A DNA stretch of 64,000 bases from Porphyromonas sp. COT-239 OH1446 (GCF_000768875.1 NZ_JRAO01000010.1:216351-280350); one strand, 5' to 3'; shown: positions 1-8,294, counted from the stretch's first letter. Program-made: numbers and translations. The notes: generated by a model not told the origin, from the sequence alone.

Positions 1-29
1 CGATCGAAGTCTTGATAAAACTTCGATCG
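1..29. terminator. Hairpin at window edge
   Basis: A 10-bp perfect stem (CGATCGAAGT paired with ACTTCGATCG) encloses a 9-nt loop. It lies just beyond the 3' end of the reverse-strand MarC gene and is probably its terminator. Any T-tract on that strand would fall outside the window, so this is only a structural call. Confidence 0.5.
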
Positions 30-81
30 GGGGCGCAACCCTTATGAGTAGTGAATAATGCTTCGGTATAGGGCGAAGAGC

Positions 82-723
82 TTAGCCAGCAATGGCCTCC
101 ACCCCAATCTTCACATCGGCAATCACATGAATCAAGCTATTGGTGATGAACTTCACAGCGATAGCCAGCAGGATGACCCCGAAAAACTTACGCAGGATGT
201 AGGCCCCATTCTTGCCTAAGAGCCGCTCGATAGGATCTACGAAGCGTAGCCCAAGGTAAACGGCGAACATATTGAGGACAACACTGATGCTCAGATTGAT
301 ATAGGCTAACCCCTGGCTGCGAAGAGTAAGTAGGGTCGTAAAGGCTGCTGCCCCAGCGAAGAGAGGGAAGACGAGAGGGATAAAAGTCGCATTGGCCGTA
401 GGCCCATCCTCCTGGAAGATCTGCAGCCCAAAGACCATCTCAGCGGCCATCACCAAGAGGATGATCCCCCCGGCTACCCCAAACGAATGGATATCGATGC
501 TCAGAGCTGAGAGCAAGGACTGCCCAACGAAGAGGAAGATCAAGAGGATGATCGTGGAATAAACGGCAACCTGAGTGGGATCATACTTCTGTCCTCGATC
601 CTTGAGTGAAAGCACAATGGGTATAGCACCTAGAATATCAATAGTAACAAAGAGAGGGGCAAAAGAACCAATGATCTCTTCGAAGCTGAAGAGAGACAAC
701 TCATGACCTATGTCTAGTGCCAT
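82..723 (-). CDS. MarC-family integral membrane protein
   Basis: This 213-residue, strongly hydrophobic protein has about six membrane segments. The pattern is typical of the MarC/NAAT family (PF01914): an N-terminal segment with 'FVTIDILGAIPIVLSL', a central 'GGIILLVMAAEMVFG', and 'FIPLVFPLFAGAAAFTTLL'. MarC proteins sit in the inner membrane. Their substrate is not settled; the family was once linked to multiple antibiotic resistance, which was later doubted. The length matches the family (about 200-220 residues) and the ATG at 723 is the natural start. It is the only protein gene of its transcription unit in view. tRNA-Gly lies just upstream on the same strand, 23 bp away, so read-through from the tRNA promoter is possible. 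Confidence 0.85.
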   Translation of the reverse strand: MALDIGHELSLFSFEEIIGSFAPLFVTIDILGAIPIVLSLKDRGQKYDPTQVAVYSTIILLIFLFVGQSLLSALSIDIHSFGVAGGIILLVMAAEMVFGLQIFQEDGPTANATFIPLVFPLFAGAAAFTTLLTLRSQGLAYINLSISVVLNMFAVYLGLRFVDPIERLLGKNGAYILRKFFGVILLAIAVKFITNSLIHVIADVKIGVEAIAG

Positions 724-746
724 AACAGAAGGGATTTAGATTACAG

Positions 747-822
747 TGGAGCGGTAGGCGAGACTCGAACTCGTGACCCTCGGCTTGGGAAGCCGATGCT
801 CTACCAACTGAGCTACTACCGC
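747..822 (-). tRNA. tRNA-Gly (anticodon CCC)
   Basis: The reverse complement folds as a full cloverleaf. The 7-bp acceptor stem begins GCGGTAG. The D-arm contains AGCTCAGTTGGTAGAGC. The anticodon stem TCGGC/GCCGA holds the loop TTCCCAA, giving anticodon CCC, and the T-arm contains GTTCGAGTC. The 3' CCA is encoded (discriminator T then CCA). Total length is 76 nt. Confidence 0.95.
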
Positions 823-949
823 AAGAGGTGCTATCGAAATGCTCTGCAAAGGTAAATAACTAACCAATACTATGCAAGCCTTTGCCCCACCAATCTTGTT
901 CATTCGGGTGAAACATCCCCGAAAGTCTCTGAATAACGAACTTCTCAAA

Positions 950-1133
950 TTGATCTAAATAAGAGCGTAGCAGAGGCTCAGATAGGAGAGCGATGGAGAT
1001 CTAAATAGGATCGCAGCAGAGGCTCAGATAGGAGCTCGATGGAGGTCCAAATAGGATCGCAACAGAGACTCAAATAGAGCTTCAATAGAGAGTTAAGCAG
1101 GAGCACAAGAGAGGTATAACTAGAAACTCACGA
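950..1133 (+). repeat. 23-bp degenerate tandem repeat array, locus 1
   Basis: About eight consecutive units, each exactly 23 bp, begin at 950, 973, 996, 1019, 1042, 1065, 1088 and 1111. The core reads GAGGCTCAGATAGGAGCTCG or GAGATCTAAATAGGATCGCA, so the best-kept part is GAGnnCnnAATAGGAnC. The unit is itself an imperfect palindrome. The same motif recurs at four other intergenic sites in this window. The array fills the space between tRNA-Gly and the hypothetical gene at 1237. It has no open reading frame, because 23 is not divisible by 3, and no spacer structure. Confidence 0.85.
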
Positions 1134-1222
1134 GAGGGGCTGAGAGACCGAGAGGCCATCTCCACAACCCTGACCCCATACAGATCTTACCCCAAAGTGA
1201 GGGCAAGCTATACGGAAAGACT

Positions 1223-1230
1223 TATCTTTG
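1223..1230 (+). promoter_or_regulatory. -7 box TATCTTTG close to the start codon
   Basis: TATCTTTG matches the Bacteroidetes sigma-ABfr -7 consensus TAnnTTTG. No clear TTG lies 19-21 bp upstream. The box ends 6 bp before the ATG at 1237, so a transcript starting here would be nearly leaderless. Confidence 0.4.
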
Positions 1231-1236
1231 TGCATT

Positions 1237-2010
1237 ATGAGCATCACCGAAGCAGACAATACAGAATTGCAGGATAAGCTCTCGCACATCGCCCCAGAGA
1301 ACATCCACCAATTGCCCGAGTATGTGCCCATACAGCTACAGAAGCAGTACATCGAGCAGGCACGGTCTGTACGCAGACAACGCCTACAGGGCTCGCTGGC
1401 TCTCGATGATGAGGAGATTATCAGCCAGGCTCGAGAGCTCTTCGCCCAAGAGACGATGGAGGTCTCGGAGCTACGCAAACAGCTCGTACTCCTCGCTTCG
1501 ACAGCCTCCATCGAAGCTCTGCGCCTGGTACAGGAGCTGTTACCTCGGCTCAAAGCAGTCAATCGTAGCTGGGCTCTCATGGCCGAGCTCGACCTCAAAA
1601 TGAGCGTCGTGGGATCGCTCGTTGATGCAGATCAGGTGATGCTAGCCAGCGGCTTGGGCGGCAGAGGCCACCTCATTCGCCTGCATGGCTTCGTAACCTA
1701 CCGCCCAGGGATCACAATAGAGCCCTACCAAGAGCGCATCCTCGTCGATGAGCTCCTCTACCAGGTGGGGCGAGTAGGGGGCGAGGTCGAGTCGTACGAG
1801 TTTGCGCCCAGCTTCATGCTCTTCGGCATCCTCCTGCCTGTAGACTCCGATATGGAACGTCTGCTCGGGGCTTACATCGCCTCTTGCAATGAGATGGGCG
1901 GATTTCTCAGCCGACGTAGCTTCATCACCAACACACACCCGCTCACGCTCGGCCGTGTAACTCGGCTCCTCGAGCTGGCACAGCAAGAGCTATCGCCCGA
2001 GCCTCAATAG
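1237..2010 (+). CDS. Hypothetical protein, first gene of the pncB-cob unit
   Basis: I do not recognise this 257-residue protein. The N-terminal half (about residues 1-125) is charged and helix-rich, with 'ELRKQLVLLAS' and 'SIEALRLVQELLPRL'. The C-terminal half looks alpha/beta, with 'GFVTYRPGITIEPYQERIL' and a final helical region. There is no signal peptide or membrane segment, so it is probably cytoplasmic. The open frame extends to a TTG at 1228, but the ATG at 1237 is the better start. A -7-like box TATCTTTG ends only 6-7 nt before this ATG, so the mRNA could have almost no leader. The gene ends 40 bp before pncB on the same strand and may be co-transcribed with it. Confidence 0.75.
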   Translation: MSITEADNTELQDKLSHIAPENIHQLPEYVPIQLQKQYIEQARSVRRQRLQGSLALDDEEIISQARELFAQETMEVSELRKQLVLLASTASIEALRLVQELLPRLKAVNRSWALMAELDLKMSVVGSLVDADQVMLASGLGGRGHLIRLHGFVTYRPGITIEPYQERILVDELLYQVGRVGGEVESYEFAPSFMLFGILLPVDSDMERLLGAYIASCNEMGGFLSRRSFITNTHPLTLGRVTRLLELAQQELSPEPQ

Positions 2011-2050
2011 TCATCGCATTCCTAACACCTCTATATTCCCTACAACGATT

Positions 2051-3238
2051 ATGGGCATCATCCGAAGTATCCTAGACACAGACCTCTACAAGTTTACCAC
2101 GAGCTACGCCTACTCGAAGCTCTATCCTCGTGCCTGTGGGCGATTTCAGTTCATCGACAGAGACCACACCATCTACCCCAAGGGCTTTGCCGAGCTGGTC
2201 AAGTCCGAGATCCAGGCCATGGCTTCGCTCAGTCTGAGCCGTGAGGAGGCACAGTTCCTCGCCCATGGGCTTCCCTACCTACCCCCTACCTACATAGACT
2301 TCGTCCGAGGCTATCGCTTCGACCCACAGGAGGTACAAGTCTCCCAAGACGAGGAGGGACACCTCTCGATATGGGCCGAGGGATTGCTCTACCGCATTAC
2401 TCTCTGGGAGACCCCTATCCTAGCCTTGGTGAGCGAGCTATATTACCAGGCCACTGGCGCAGAGCCCGATATGCAGTATGCCGAGCAGCGCATTATCGAG
2501 AAGGCACGCATGCTCCGAGAGCACAACATTACCTTCTCCATGTTTGGGATGCGTCGCCGCTTCAGCTTCGACGTGGAGCTACGCATGACGGAGCTGCTCA
2601 AGGAGCATGCAGGCGAGAGTCTCTATGGCACAAGCAACGTATATATTGCCTACCTCCTGGGTCTTAGGGTTACAGGGACACACCCTCATGAGTGGATACA
2701 ATTTCATGGAGCTATGTTCGGCTACAAGATGGCCAACTACATGGCCATGGAGGACTGGATCAACGTCTACGACGGCGACCTCGGCACAGTACTCACCGAT
2801 ACCTATACGACTGATGTCTTCATGAGCAATTTCAGCAAGAAACACGCTATGCTCTACACCAGCCTGCGTCATGATAGTGGAGACCCCTTCGTCTTCACCG
2901 AGAAGGCTATTGCCCGATACAAAGAGCTGCGTGTAGACCCGACGATCAAGTACATCATCTTCTCCGACAGCCTCAACCCCGAACGTGCGATCGAGATTGC
3001 GGACTACTGTCGAGGACGCATTGGGGCGAGCTTCGGCATAGGGACGAACCTCTCCAACGATGTGGGCAATGGAGTCAAGCCTCGCAATATCGTCATGAAA
3101 CTCTACAGTTGCAAGATGACCGAACGCGAACGCTGGCACAACTGCATCAAGCTTAGCGATGTCGAGGGTAAGCATACTGGAGATCCACAAGAGATCGAGC
3201 TTGCACAGCGCACCCTAGGGCTCGACCTTTTCCCCTAG
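2051..3238 (+). CDS. pncB: Nicotinate phosphoribosyltransferase
   Basis: This enzyme makes nicotinate mononucleotide (NaMN) from nicotinate and PRPP, the entry step of the Preiss-Handler route to NAD. The 395-residue length is normal. It opens with the family signature 'ILDTDLYKFTTSYAY'. The regulatory/active-site 'GTHPHEWIQFHG' stretch and the C-terminal 'LRHDSGDPFVFTEK' and 'GIGTNLSND' motifs are present. The gene is followed two bases later by nadD, the next enzyme of the pathway, and then by the cobalamin genes. NaMN is also the substrate of CobT, so this gene feeds both branches encoded in the unit. Confidence 0.95.
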   Translation: MGIIRSILDTDLYKFTTSYAYSKLYPRACGRFQFIDRDHTIYPKGFAELVKSEIQAMASLSLSREEAQFLAHGLPYLPPTYIDFVRGYRFDPQEVQVSQDEEGHLSIWAEGLLYRITLWETPILALVSELYYQATGAEPDMQYAEQRIIEKARMLREHNITFSMFGMRRRFSFDVELRMTELLKEHAGESLYGTSNVYIAYLLGLRVTGTHPHEWIQFHGAMFGYKMANYMAMEDWINVYDGDLGTVLTDTYTTDVFMSNFSKKHAMLYTSLRHDSGDPFVFTEKAIARYKELRVDPTIKYIIFSDSLNPERAIEIADYCRGRIGASFGIGTNLSNDVGNGVKPRNIVMKLYSCKMTERERWHNCIKLSDVEGKHTGDPQEIELAQRTLGLDLFP

Positions 3239-3240
3239 CT

Positions 3241-3867
3241 ATGAAGCAGGTTTGCCTCTACTTCGGCTCATTCAACCCCATCCATCGAGGGCACTTGGCC
3301 TTGGCCCGGCATGTCCTCTCGGAGGGCTATGCCGACGAGCTGTGGTTCGTCCTCAGCCCATCGAGCCCACATAAGCAGGGGCGTACCCAGCTCCTCGCCC
3401 ATCGGCGTGCTCACTACATCCAGGAGGCTATAGAGGGCGAGCCAAGGCTATGCCTCTGCCGCATCGAGGAGGATCTCCCTCGCCCCAACTACACCGTCCG
3501 CACCCTACGAGCCATCGAGCTCCTACACCCCGAGACGAGGCTTAGCCTGCTGATCGGGGCGGACAACCTCATGGGCCTCGCCTCGTGGCATGATTACCAA
3601 CGGCTACTCGAGGGCTATCGGCTGCTGGCCTACCCACGGGCGGGCTATAGCAGGGAGCAGCTAGAGGGGCAGATCCGCCACCTAAGCCAGGAGAGGCCAG
3701 GAGAGGATGGCGAGATCATACTGCTCGATGCCCCTCTACTCGAGTACTCCTCGACAGCTATTCGCCGAGCGGCCCTCGAAGGCAAAGACCTCAGAGAGAG
3801 CCTCCCTCACCCCGAGCGATGGGACGAGCTCAGCCTCGAGATCCGCTCGCTCTCCTCCACCCACTAA
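3241..3867 (+). CDS. nadD: Nicotinate-nucleotide adenylyltransferase
   Basis: This enzyme converts NaMN and ATP to nicotinate adenine dinucleotide. The 208-residue protein shows the nucleotidyltransferase motif 'YFGSFNPIHRGHLALA' (GxFxPxHxGH type) near the N-terminus. It also has 'LLIGADNLMGLASWHDY' in the middle and the C-terminal 'YSSTAIRRA' (SSTxIR) phosphate-binding motif. It starts two bases after the pncB stop, so the two are very likely translated from one mRNA. Confidence 0.95.
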   Translation: MKQVCLYFGSFNPIHRGHLALARHVLSEGYADELWFVLSPSSPHKQGRTQLLAHRRAHYIQEAIEGEPRLCLCRIEEDLPRPNYTVRTLRAIELLHPETRLSLLIGADNLMGLASWHDYQRLLEGYRLLAYPRAGYSREQLEGQIRHLSQERPGEDGEIILLDAPLLEYSSTAIRRAALEGKDLRESLPHPERWDELSLEIRSLSSTH

Positions 3868-3892
3868 CCCCACACCAACCCCAAAGAGAGCA

Positions 3893-4402
3893 ATGAGCTA
3901 CATCCACCTCATCACAGGAGGCGAACGCTCGGGCAAGAGCACCTTCGCCGAAGAGACTGCTCTATCCCTATCTCCCCGTCCTCTATATGTGGCCACGGCC
4001 CGCATCTGGGACGACGAATTCGCCCGCCGTGTAGAGCGACACCAGGAGCGTCGCACCGAGCACTGGGATAACCTCGAGGAGGAGACCCAGCTCTCCCGAC
4101 ACGACTTCACGGGCCGTGTCGTCCTCATAGACTGCGTAACCCTCTGGGCAACAAACTTCTTCTTCGACCTCGAGAGCGATGTCGAGCATGCCCTCGAGGC
4201 CCTCAAGGAGGAGTTTGACCGTCTAGTGCAGCAGGATGCCCACTTCATCTTCGTAACCAACGAGATCGGTATGGGAGGGGTATCTGAACACAAACTTCAG
4301 AGGCAGTTTACTGAGCTGCAAGGCTGGATCAACCAATACATCGCACAGAGAGCAGACCGCCTCAGCCTCATGGTCTGCGGCATCCCCATGGAGGTCAAAT
4401 AA
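3893..4402 (+). CDS. cobU: Adenosylcobinamide kinase / GTP:adenosylcobinamide-phosphate guanylyltransferase
   Basis: CobU phosphorylates adenosylcobinamide and then transfers GMP to it, the activation step of nucleotide loop assembly. The 169-residue protein (ATG at 3893) has the P-loop 'ITGGERSGKSTFAEE', then 'YVATARIWDDEFARRVERH' (the conserved His that is guanylylated lies in this region), 'VLIDCVTLWATN' and 'FVTNEIGMGGV'. Length and motif order match CobU/CobP. The open frame extends into nadD, but that part is only read-through. It lies 25 bp after nadD and just before cobT. Confidence 0.93.
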   Translation: MSYIHLITGGERSGKSTFAEETALSLSPRPLYVATARIWDDEFARRVERHQERRTEHWDNLEEETQLSRHDFTGRVVLIDCVTLWATNFFFDLESDVEHALEALKEEFDRLVQQDAHFIFVTNEIGMGGVSEHKLQRQFTELQGWINQYIAQRADRLSLMVCGIPMEVK

Positions 4403-4423
4403 AGACAAAATGACCAATTGACA

Positions 4424-5488
4424 ATGAGACACTTCTACATCTCTCCACTAGATGAACGCTACAGAGCTCCCCTGCTCGAGAAGATCAATAACCTCACCAA
4501 ACCTAAGGGGGCTCTCGGACGGCTCGAGGAGATCGCCCTACAGGTGGGTATGATCCAGCGCAGTCTTACGCCCGAGCTACACAAACCCTACAACATCATC
4601 TTCTGCGCAGACCACGGCATTGTCAATGAGGGGATTAGTCAAAGTCCGAAGGAGGTTACTTGGCAGGTCGTCTACAACATTCTCTCGGGTGGTGCCGGGG
4701 TCTGCTACCTCAGCAGACAGCATGGGGTCGAGACCCTACTGGTCGATGTCGGCGTAGACTATGAGTTCGGCTCGATCGAGGGGCTCATAGATCGCAAGAT
4801 CATGTACGGCACAGAGAGTTACCTCGAGGGCTATGCCATGACAGAGAGCCAATTCGATCGGGCGATAGAGGTCGGGGTAGAGATGGTGGAGCGAGCCCAG
4901 CAGGAGGGGGCTAACATCGTTAGCTTCGGTGAGATGGGCATCACCAATACCGCTGCCTCGGCCCTGTGGATGAGCATCCTAACGGGTATGGATCTGAGAG
5001 ACTGCGTTGGCCGTGGCAGTGGCCTCAACGATGCAGGCCTAGAGCATAAGTACCAGATCCTCAAGCGAGCCCTCGAGGGCTATCAGGGCTCTTCAGAGAC
5101 CATCGATCACATCCGCTACTTCGGTGGTCTAGAGATGGTTGCAGCCCTGGGGGGAATGCTTCGGGCGGCGGAGCTGCGGATGACAATCCTCGTCGATGGC
5201 TTCATCATGACTGCCTGCCTCCTGGCAGCTCGAGCCCTCTACCCCCTCGTGGGACAATACGCTATCTTCGGGCATCAGGGGGATGAGGCAGGTCATGCTC
5301 GCCTACTGAACTATCTCGGGGCTAAGCCCCTACTACACCTCGGGATGCGCCTGGGCGAGGGGAGTGGAGCGGTGTGTGCCCTGCCTATAGTCCACTCTAG
5401 CGTGCGTATGCTCTCAGAGATGGCCTCCTTCGCAGGGGCAGGGGTAACGAAGTACTTTGACCAAGACACAGACGAGACCCATGAGTAA
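4424..5488 (+). CDS. cobT: Nicotinate-nucleotide--dimethylbenzimidazole phosphoribosyltransferase
   Basis: CobT activates the lower ligand of cobalamin by transferring the ribose phosphate of NaMN to 5,6-dimethylbenzimidazole or a related base. The 354-residue protein has 'LTKPKGALGRLEEIA' near the N-terminus and 'FCADHGIVNEGIS'. The central 'FGEMGITNTAASALW' and the C-terminal 'GMRLGEGSGAVCALPIV' carry the family's catalytic Glu. I chose the ATG at 4424; the frame also allows a TTG at 4418. A short ATG at 4410 is closed by a stop after three codons. The gene overlaps cobS by 8 bp. Its co-location with pncB, which makes its substrate, is notable. Confidence 0.94.
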   Translation: MRHFYISPLDERYRAPLLEKINNLTKPKGALGRLEEIALQVGMIQRSLTPELHKPYNIIFCADHGIVNEGISQSPKEVTWQVVYNILSGGAGVCYLSRQHGVETLLVDVGVDYEFGSIEGLIDRKIMYGTESYLEGYAMTESQFDRAIEVGVEMVERAQQEGANIVSFGEMGITNTAASALWMSILTGMDLRDCVGRGSGLNDAGLEHKYQILKRALEGYQGSSETIDHIRYFGGLEMVAALGGMLRAAELRMTILVDGFIMTACLLAARALYPLVGQYAIFGHQGDEAGHARLLNYLGAKPLLHLGMRLGEGSGAVCALPIVHSSVRMLSEMASFAGAGVTKYFDQDTDETHE

Positions 5489-6290
5489 GTCAGCCTCAGC
5501 CCTCGATCAAGCCCTCGCCGCCGTCTCGATGTACACTCGCCTGCCTGCCTGGCGGCTCAGAGAGCTACCTCGCGAGGCCTACAGTCAAGCCATCAACTGG
5601 TGGCCCGTGGTGGGCTTCATCGTCGCAGGAGCTATGAGCCTTATGCTGCTCGGCAGCTATCTACTCACAGGCTCGTGGGTGGTGGCCTTCGTCCTGGCAC
5701 TCATCGCTAGGCTGTTGCTCACGGGGGGCTTCCACGAGGATGGTCTAGCAGACTTCTTCGACGGATTTGGTGGGGGGAGAGAGCGAGAGCGCATCCTTAT
5801 GATCATGAAAGACAGCCACATCGGGAGCTATGGGGTACTGAGCCTCATCCTCTACTTCATCCTCCTAGTCTTAGCGATGCAGAGCATACCCGATGCCCAT
5901 CATCCGCTACTGCTGATCTACGCTGGGGTATATGGGCGCATCCTCTCAATGCAACAGATTAGACTACTGCCCTATGCCCGAGAGGAGGAGCAGAGCAAGA
6001 CCGGGGTCGTCTACACGCCCACGAACCCTTGGCCTAGCATCCTCTCTCTAGTGATCATCTTTGCTCTGCTAGCACACTTCATCTCCGAGGGGGGCGAAGG
6101 GATGGTGTATCGCACGAGGGGTGTTATACTCTCGCTCCTACTGCCTATAGCCCTAGTACGAGGGCTGATCGCCTACATACGCAAGCGTATCGGAGGCTAT
6201 ACGGGCGACTGCTGTGGGGCTGTCTATCTCATGGCCGAGCTCGTAATCATCCTCAGCTTCCGAGCCTCTTATCCCCTACCGATCGACTAG
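5481..6290 (+). CDS. cobS: Adenosylcobinamide-GDP ribazoletransferase (cobalamin synthase)
   Basis: CobS joins adenosylcobinamide-GDP to alpha-ribazole (phosphate) in the inner membrane. The 269-residue protein shows 'WWPVVGFIVAG', a run of hydrophobic segments, and the family signature 'GGFHEDGLADFFDGFGGG' followed by 'IMKDSHIGSYGV'. The C-terminal half has several further membrane helices. I chose the ATG at 5481, which overlaps the cobT stop by 8 bp and suggests translational coupling. The frame can be extended upstream to 5457, but those residues lie inside cobT and do not look like the family. Confidence 0.93.
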   Translation: MSKSASALDQALAAVSMYTRLPAWRLRELPREAYSQAINWWPVVGFIVAGAMSLMLLGSYLLTGSWVVAFVLALIARLLLTGGFHEDGLADFFDGFGGGRERERILMIMKDSHIGSYGVLSLILYFILLVLAMQSIPDAHHPLLLIYAGVYGRILSMQQIRLLPYAREEEQSKTGVVYTPTNPWPSILSLVIIFALLAHFISEGGEGMVYRTRGVILSLLLPIALVRGLIAYIRKRIGGYTGDCCGAVYLMAELVIILSFRASYPLPID

Positions 6291-6293
6291 AGT

Positions 6294-6848
6294 ATGGCCA
6301 GGCTCATCCTTATTCGCCACACCTCGGTAGCGATCCCTCGAGGGGTTTGCTACGGGCAGAGCGATGTTCCTCTGGCTGACAGCTTCGCCGAGGAGGCCCT
6401 CTGTGTCAGGCAAGAGCTCGAGAGCCTAGGGCTTACACCCGAGGGGATGAGGGTCTATAGCTCGCCGATGTCTCGGTGCATACGGCTCGCCGAGTTTTGT
6501 GGCTACGGCGATCATATCCAGCGAGATAACCGTCTGATGGAGCTCAACTTCGGCCAATGGGAGCTGCAAGCCTTCGACGCTATCGAGGATCCCAGGCTAG
6601 AGGAGTGGTATCGGGACTATATCTACACAGCCCCCACTGGGGGGGAGTCCTTCGCCGAACAATATGAGCGTGTGGCTAGCTTCCTAGAGGAGAAGAGGAC
6701 GGAGGCCCTCAGTACTGGAGGGAATATCCTGGCCTTTACCCACTCGGGAGTACTTCGCTCGGCTGCGGTATGGCAGGGGAGGTATTCGCTCGAGCAAGCC
6801 TTCGACTACGCCTGCTCCTATGGTCAGATCGAGGTCATTCCCCTCTAG
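6294..6848 (+). CDS. cobC: Alpha-ribazole phosphatase-like histidine phosphatase
   Basis: This is a 184-residue histidine-phosphatase superfamily protein. It has the catalytic 'LILIRHTS' (RHG/RHT) motif at residues 4-11, 'YSSPMSRC', 'ELNFGQWE' and the second histidine in 'FTHSGVLRS'. In this position, three bases after cobS, it is most likely the phosphatase that removes the phosphate from alpha-ribazole-5'-phosphate or from cobalamin-5'-phosphate. The fold alone cannot separate this role from other small phosphatases; the operon context is the main support. It is the last gene of the unit that begins at 1237. Confidence 0.85.
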   Translation: MARLILIRHTSVAIPRGVCYGQSDVPLADSFAEEALCVRQELESLGLTPEGMRVYSSPMSRCIRLAEFCGYGDHIQRDNRLMELNFGQWELQAFDAIEDPRLEEWYRDYIYTAPTGGESFAEQYERVASFLEEKRTEALSTGGNILAFTHSGVLRSAAVWQGRYSLEQAFDYACSYGQIEVIPL

Positions 6849-7003
6849 GTGCAGAAGCTAGAGGGCTGCTTTAGCACCAAAAAGCCACCAGGGAAGCATT
6901 AGGAGAGGTCGAAGGGCGTATTCGCCCCACAGGATAACACTCTCTAAACAAGAACACTATCTGCACGCCCCCTCACAGAAAAAGAAAAAACGAAGTCAAA
7001 TAC

Positions 7004-7034
7004 TTGCAAATTTGGAGAAAAGTAGTACCTTTGC
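7004..7034 (+). promoter_or_regulatory. Bacteroidetes-type promoter before tRNA-Thr
   Basis: TTG at 7004-7006, a 19-bp spacer and TACCTTTGC at 7026-7034 form a textbook sigma-ABfr promoter. It reads into a leader of about 100 nt and then tRNA-Thr. The rest of 6849-7137 shows no gene. Confidence 0.8.
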
Positions 7035-7137
7035 AGCGGGTAAGTCCCATACGACCAGCTCCCTTTGACTCCCCCAGGGCTTGATCGCAGCAAGGGTATT
7101 AGGTCGTAGCGGTGCGATATGGATCGCTTGCCCACCT

Positions 7138-7211
7138 GCCTCTTTAGCTCAGTTGGCCAGAGCACGTGATTTGTAATCTCGGGGTCGTTGGTTCGAATCC
7201 GACAAGAGGCT
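7138..7211 (+). tRNA. tRNA-Thr (anticodon TGT)
   Basis: The acceptor stem is GCCTCTT/AAGAGGC, the D-arm is AGCTCAGTTGGCCAGAGC, the anticodon loop is TTTGTAA and the T-arm contains GGTTCGAATCC. The discriminator is T at 7211 and CCA is not encoded. The anticodon stem CGTGA/TCTCG contains one T-T mismatch in the middle (positions 29-41 in tRNA numbering), which is unusual. Confidence 0.92.
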
Positions 7212-7216
7212 CTACG

Positions 7217-7241
7217 GGTTACTTCCCTCTGGGAAGTAACC
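7217..7241 (+). terminator. Terminator after tRNA-Thr
   Basis: An 11-bp perfect stem (GGTTACTTCCC / GGGAAGTAACC) with a 3-nt loop is followed by a T-rich run (TTCTTCGTTTT). It lies 5 bp after the tRNA. Confidence 0.85.
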
Positions 7242-7325
7242 TTCTTCGTTTTACGACTGAACCTCCGAGAATGCTAGCTGGTTATTACTCATAAAGAAAT
7301 TATCTAAAAACTCATTGTCATCATT

Positions 7326-8270
7326 ATGAACAGAGAACACAAGCGTTGCCTGATCATCGGCTCAGGCCCAGCAGGCTACACGGCCGCTATCTACGCCTCT
7401 CGAGCAAACCTAGCTCCCCTACTCTACGAAGGCCTACAGCCAGGAGGGCAGCTAACGACCACGACAGAGGTGGAGAACTTCCCTGGTTATCCCGAGGGTA
7501 TCACAGGCCCCGAGCTCATGGCTGATCTGCGCAAGCAAGCCGAGCGATTTGGCGCTGAGATACGTACAGGTATCGCAGTCAAGGCAGACCTCTCGAAGGC
7601 TCCCTACCTGGTTACCTTCGACGATGGACACGAGGTGGAGGCAGACACGATCATCATCTCCACGGGAGCTACTGCCAAGTACCTCGGTCTCGAGGACGAG
7701 CAGAAGTATGCAGGCATGGGGGTCTCGGCTTGTGCAACTTGCGATGGCTTCTTCTACCGCAACAAGGTCGTGGCCGTAGTGGGCGGTGGAGATACTGCCT
7801 GCGAAGAGGCTCTCTACCTCGCCTCACTCGCTAAGCATGTCTACATGATCGTCCGCAAAAACTACCTGCGTGCCTCTGAGATCATGCAGGAGCGTGTACG
7901 CAATGCGAAGAATATCACTATCCTCTTCGAACACAATACCCTAGGACTCTTTGGCGAGAATGGTGTAGAGGGTGCCCACCTGGTCAAGCGCAAGGGTGAG
8001 CCAGATGAGGAGCTTGTGGACATTGCTATCGATGGCTTCTTCCTGGCCATTGGGCACTCACCCAACTCCAGCCTCTTCTCCAAGTATCTAGAGTGCGACG
8101 AGGTGGGCTACATTATCACGAAGGGACATTCACCCTCCACCAACCTCCCTGGGGTATTCGCCGCCGGGGACGTAGCAGATCCACACTACCGCCAGGCTGT
8201 AACCGCCGCCGCCTCGGGCTGTAAGGCAGCTATCGAGGCTGAGCGTTACCTCGGTGCAAACAACCTCTAA
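7326..8270 (+). CDS. trxB: Thioredoxin-disulfide reductase
   Basis: This flavoenzyme reduces thioredoxin with NADPH in the cytoplasm. The 314-residue protein has the FAD-binding 'IIGSGPAGYTAAIYASRA' at the N-terminus, the redox-active 'CATC' within 'ACATCDGFFY', and the NADPH-binding 'VAVVGGGDTACEEALYLA'. The C-terminal FAD motif 'GVFAAGDVADPHYRQAVTAA' is complete. Length and motif order are normal. It forms its own unit: a tRNA terminator lies upstream and two strong hairpins lie downstream. Confidence 0.96.
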   Translation: MNREHKRCLIIGSGPAGYTAAIYASRANLAPLLYEGLQPGGQLTTTTEVENFPGYPEGITGPELMADLRKQAERFGAEIRTGIAVKADLSKAPYLVTFDDGHEVEADTIIISTGATAKYLGLEDEQKYAGMGVSACATCDGFFYRNKVVAVVGGGDTACEEALYLASLAKHVYMIVRKNYLRASEIMQERVRNAKNITILFEHNTLGLFGENGVEGAHLVKRKGEPDEELVDIAIDGFFLAIGHSPNSSLFSKYLECDEVGYIITKGHSPSTNLPGVFAAGDVADPHYRQAVTAAASGCKAAIEAERYLGANNL

Positions 8271-8294
8271 AAGGCTCAAAGGGACTAGAACAAT

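Noticed and set aside
736..948. 70-codon minus-strand frame over tRNA-Gly
   Set aside because: It reads through the tRNA gene itself, so it cannot be a protein gene.
2011..2050. Cobalamin riboswitch before the pncB-cob genes
   Set aside because: The gap is only 40 bp, and no B12-box-like sequence is seen here or in 1134-1236.
2579..3190. 203-codon minus-strand frame inside pncB
   Set aside because: pncB has all family motifs on the other strand; the antisense product matches nothing.
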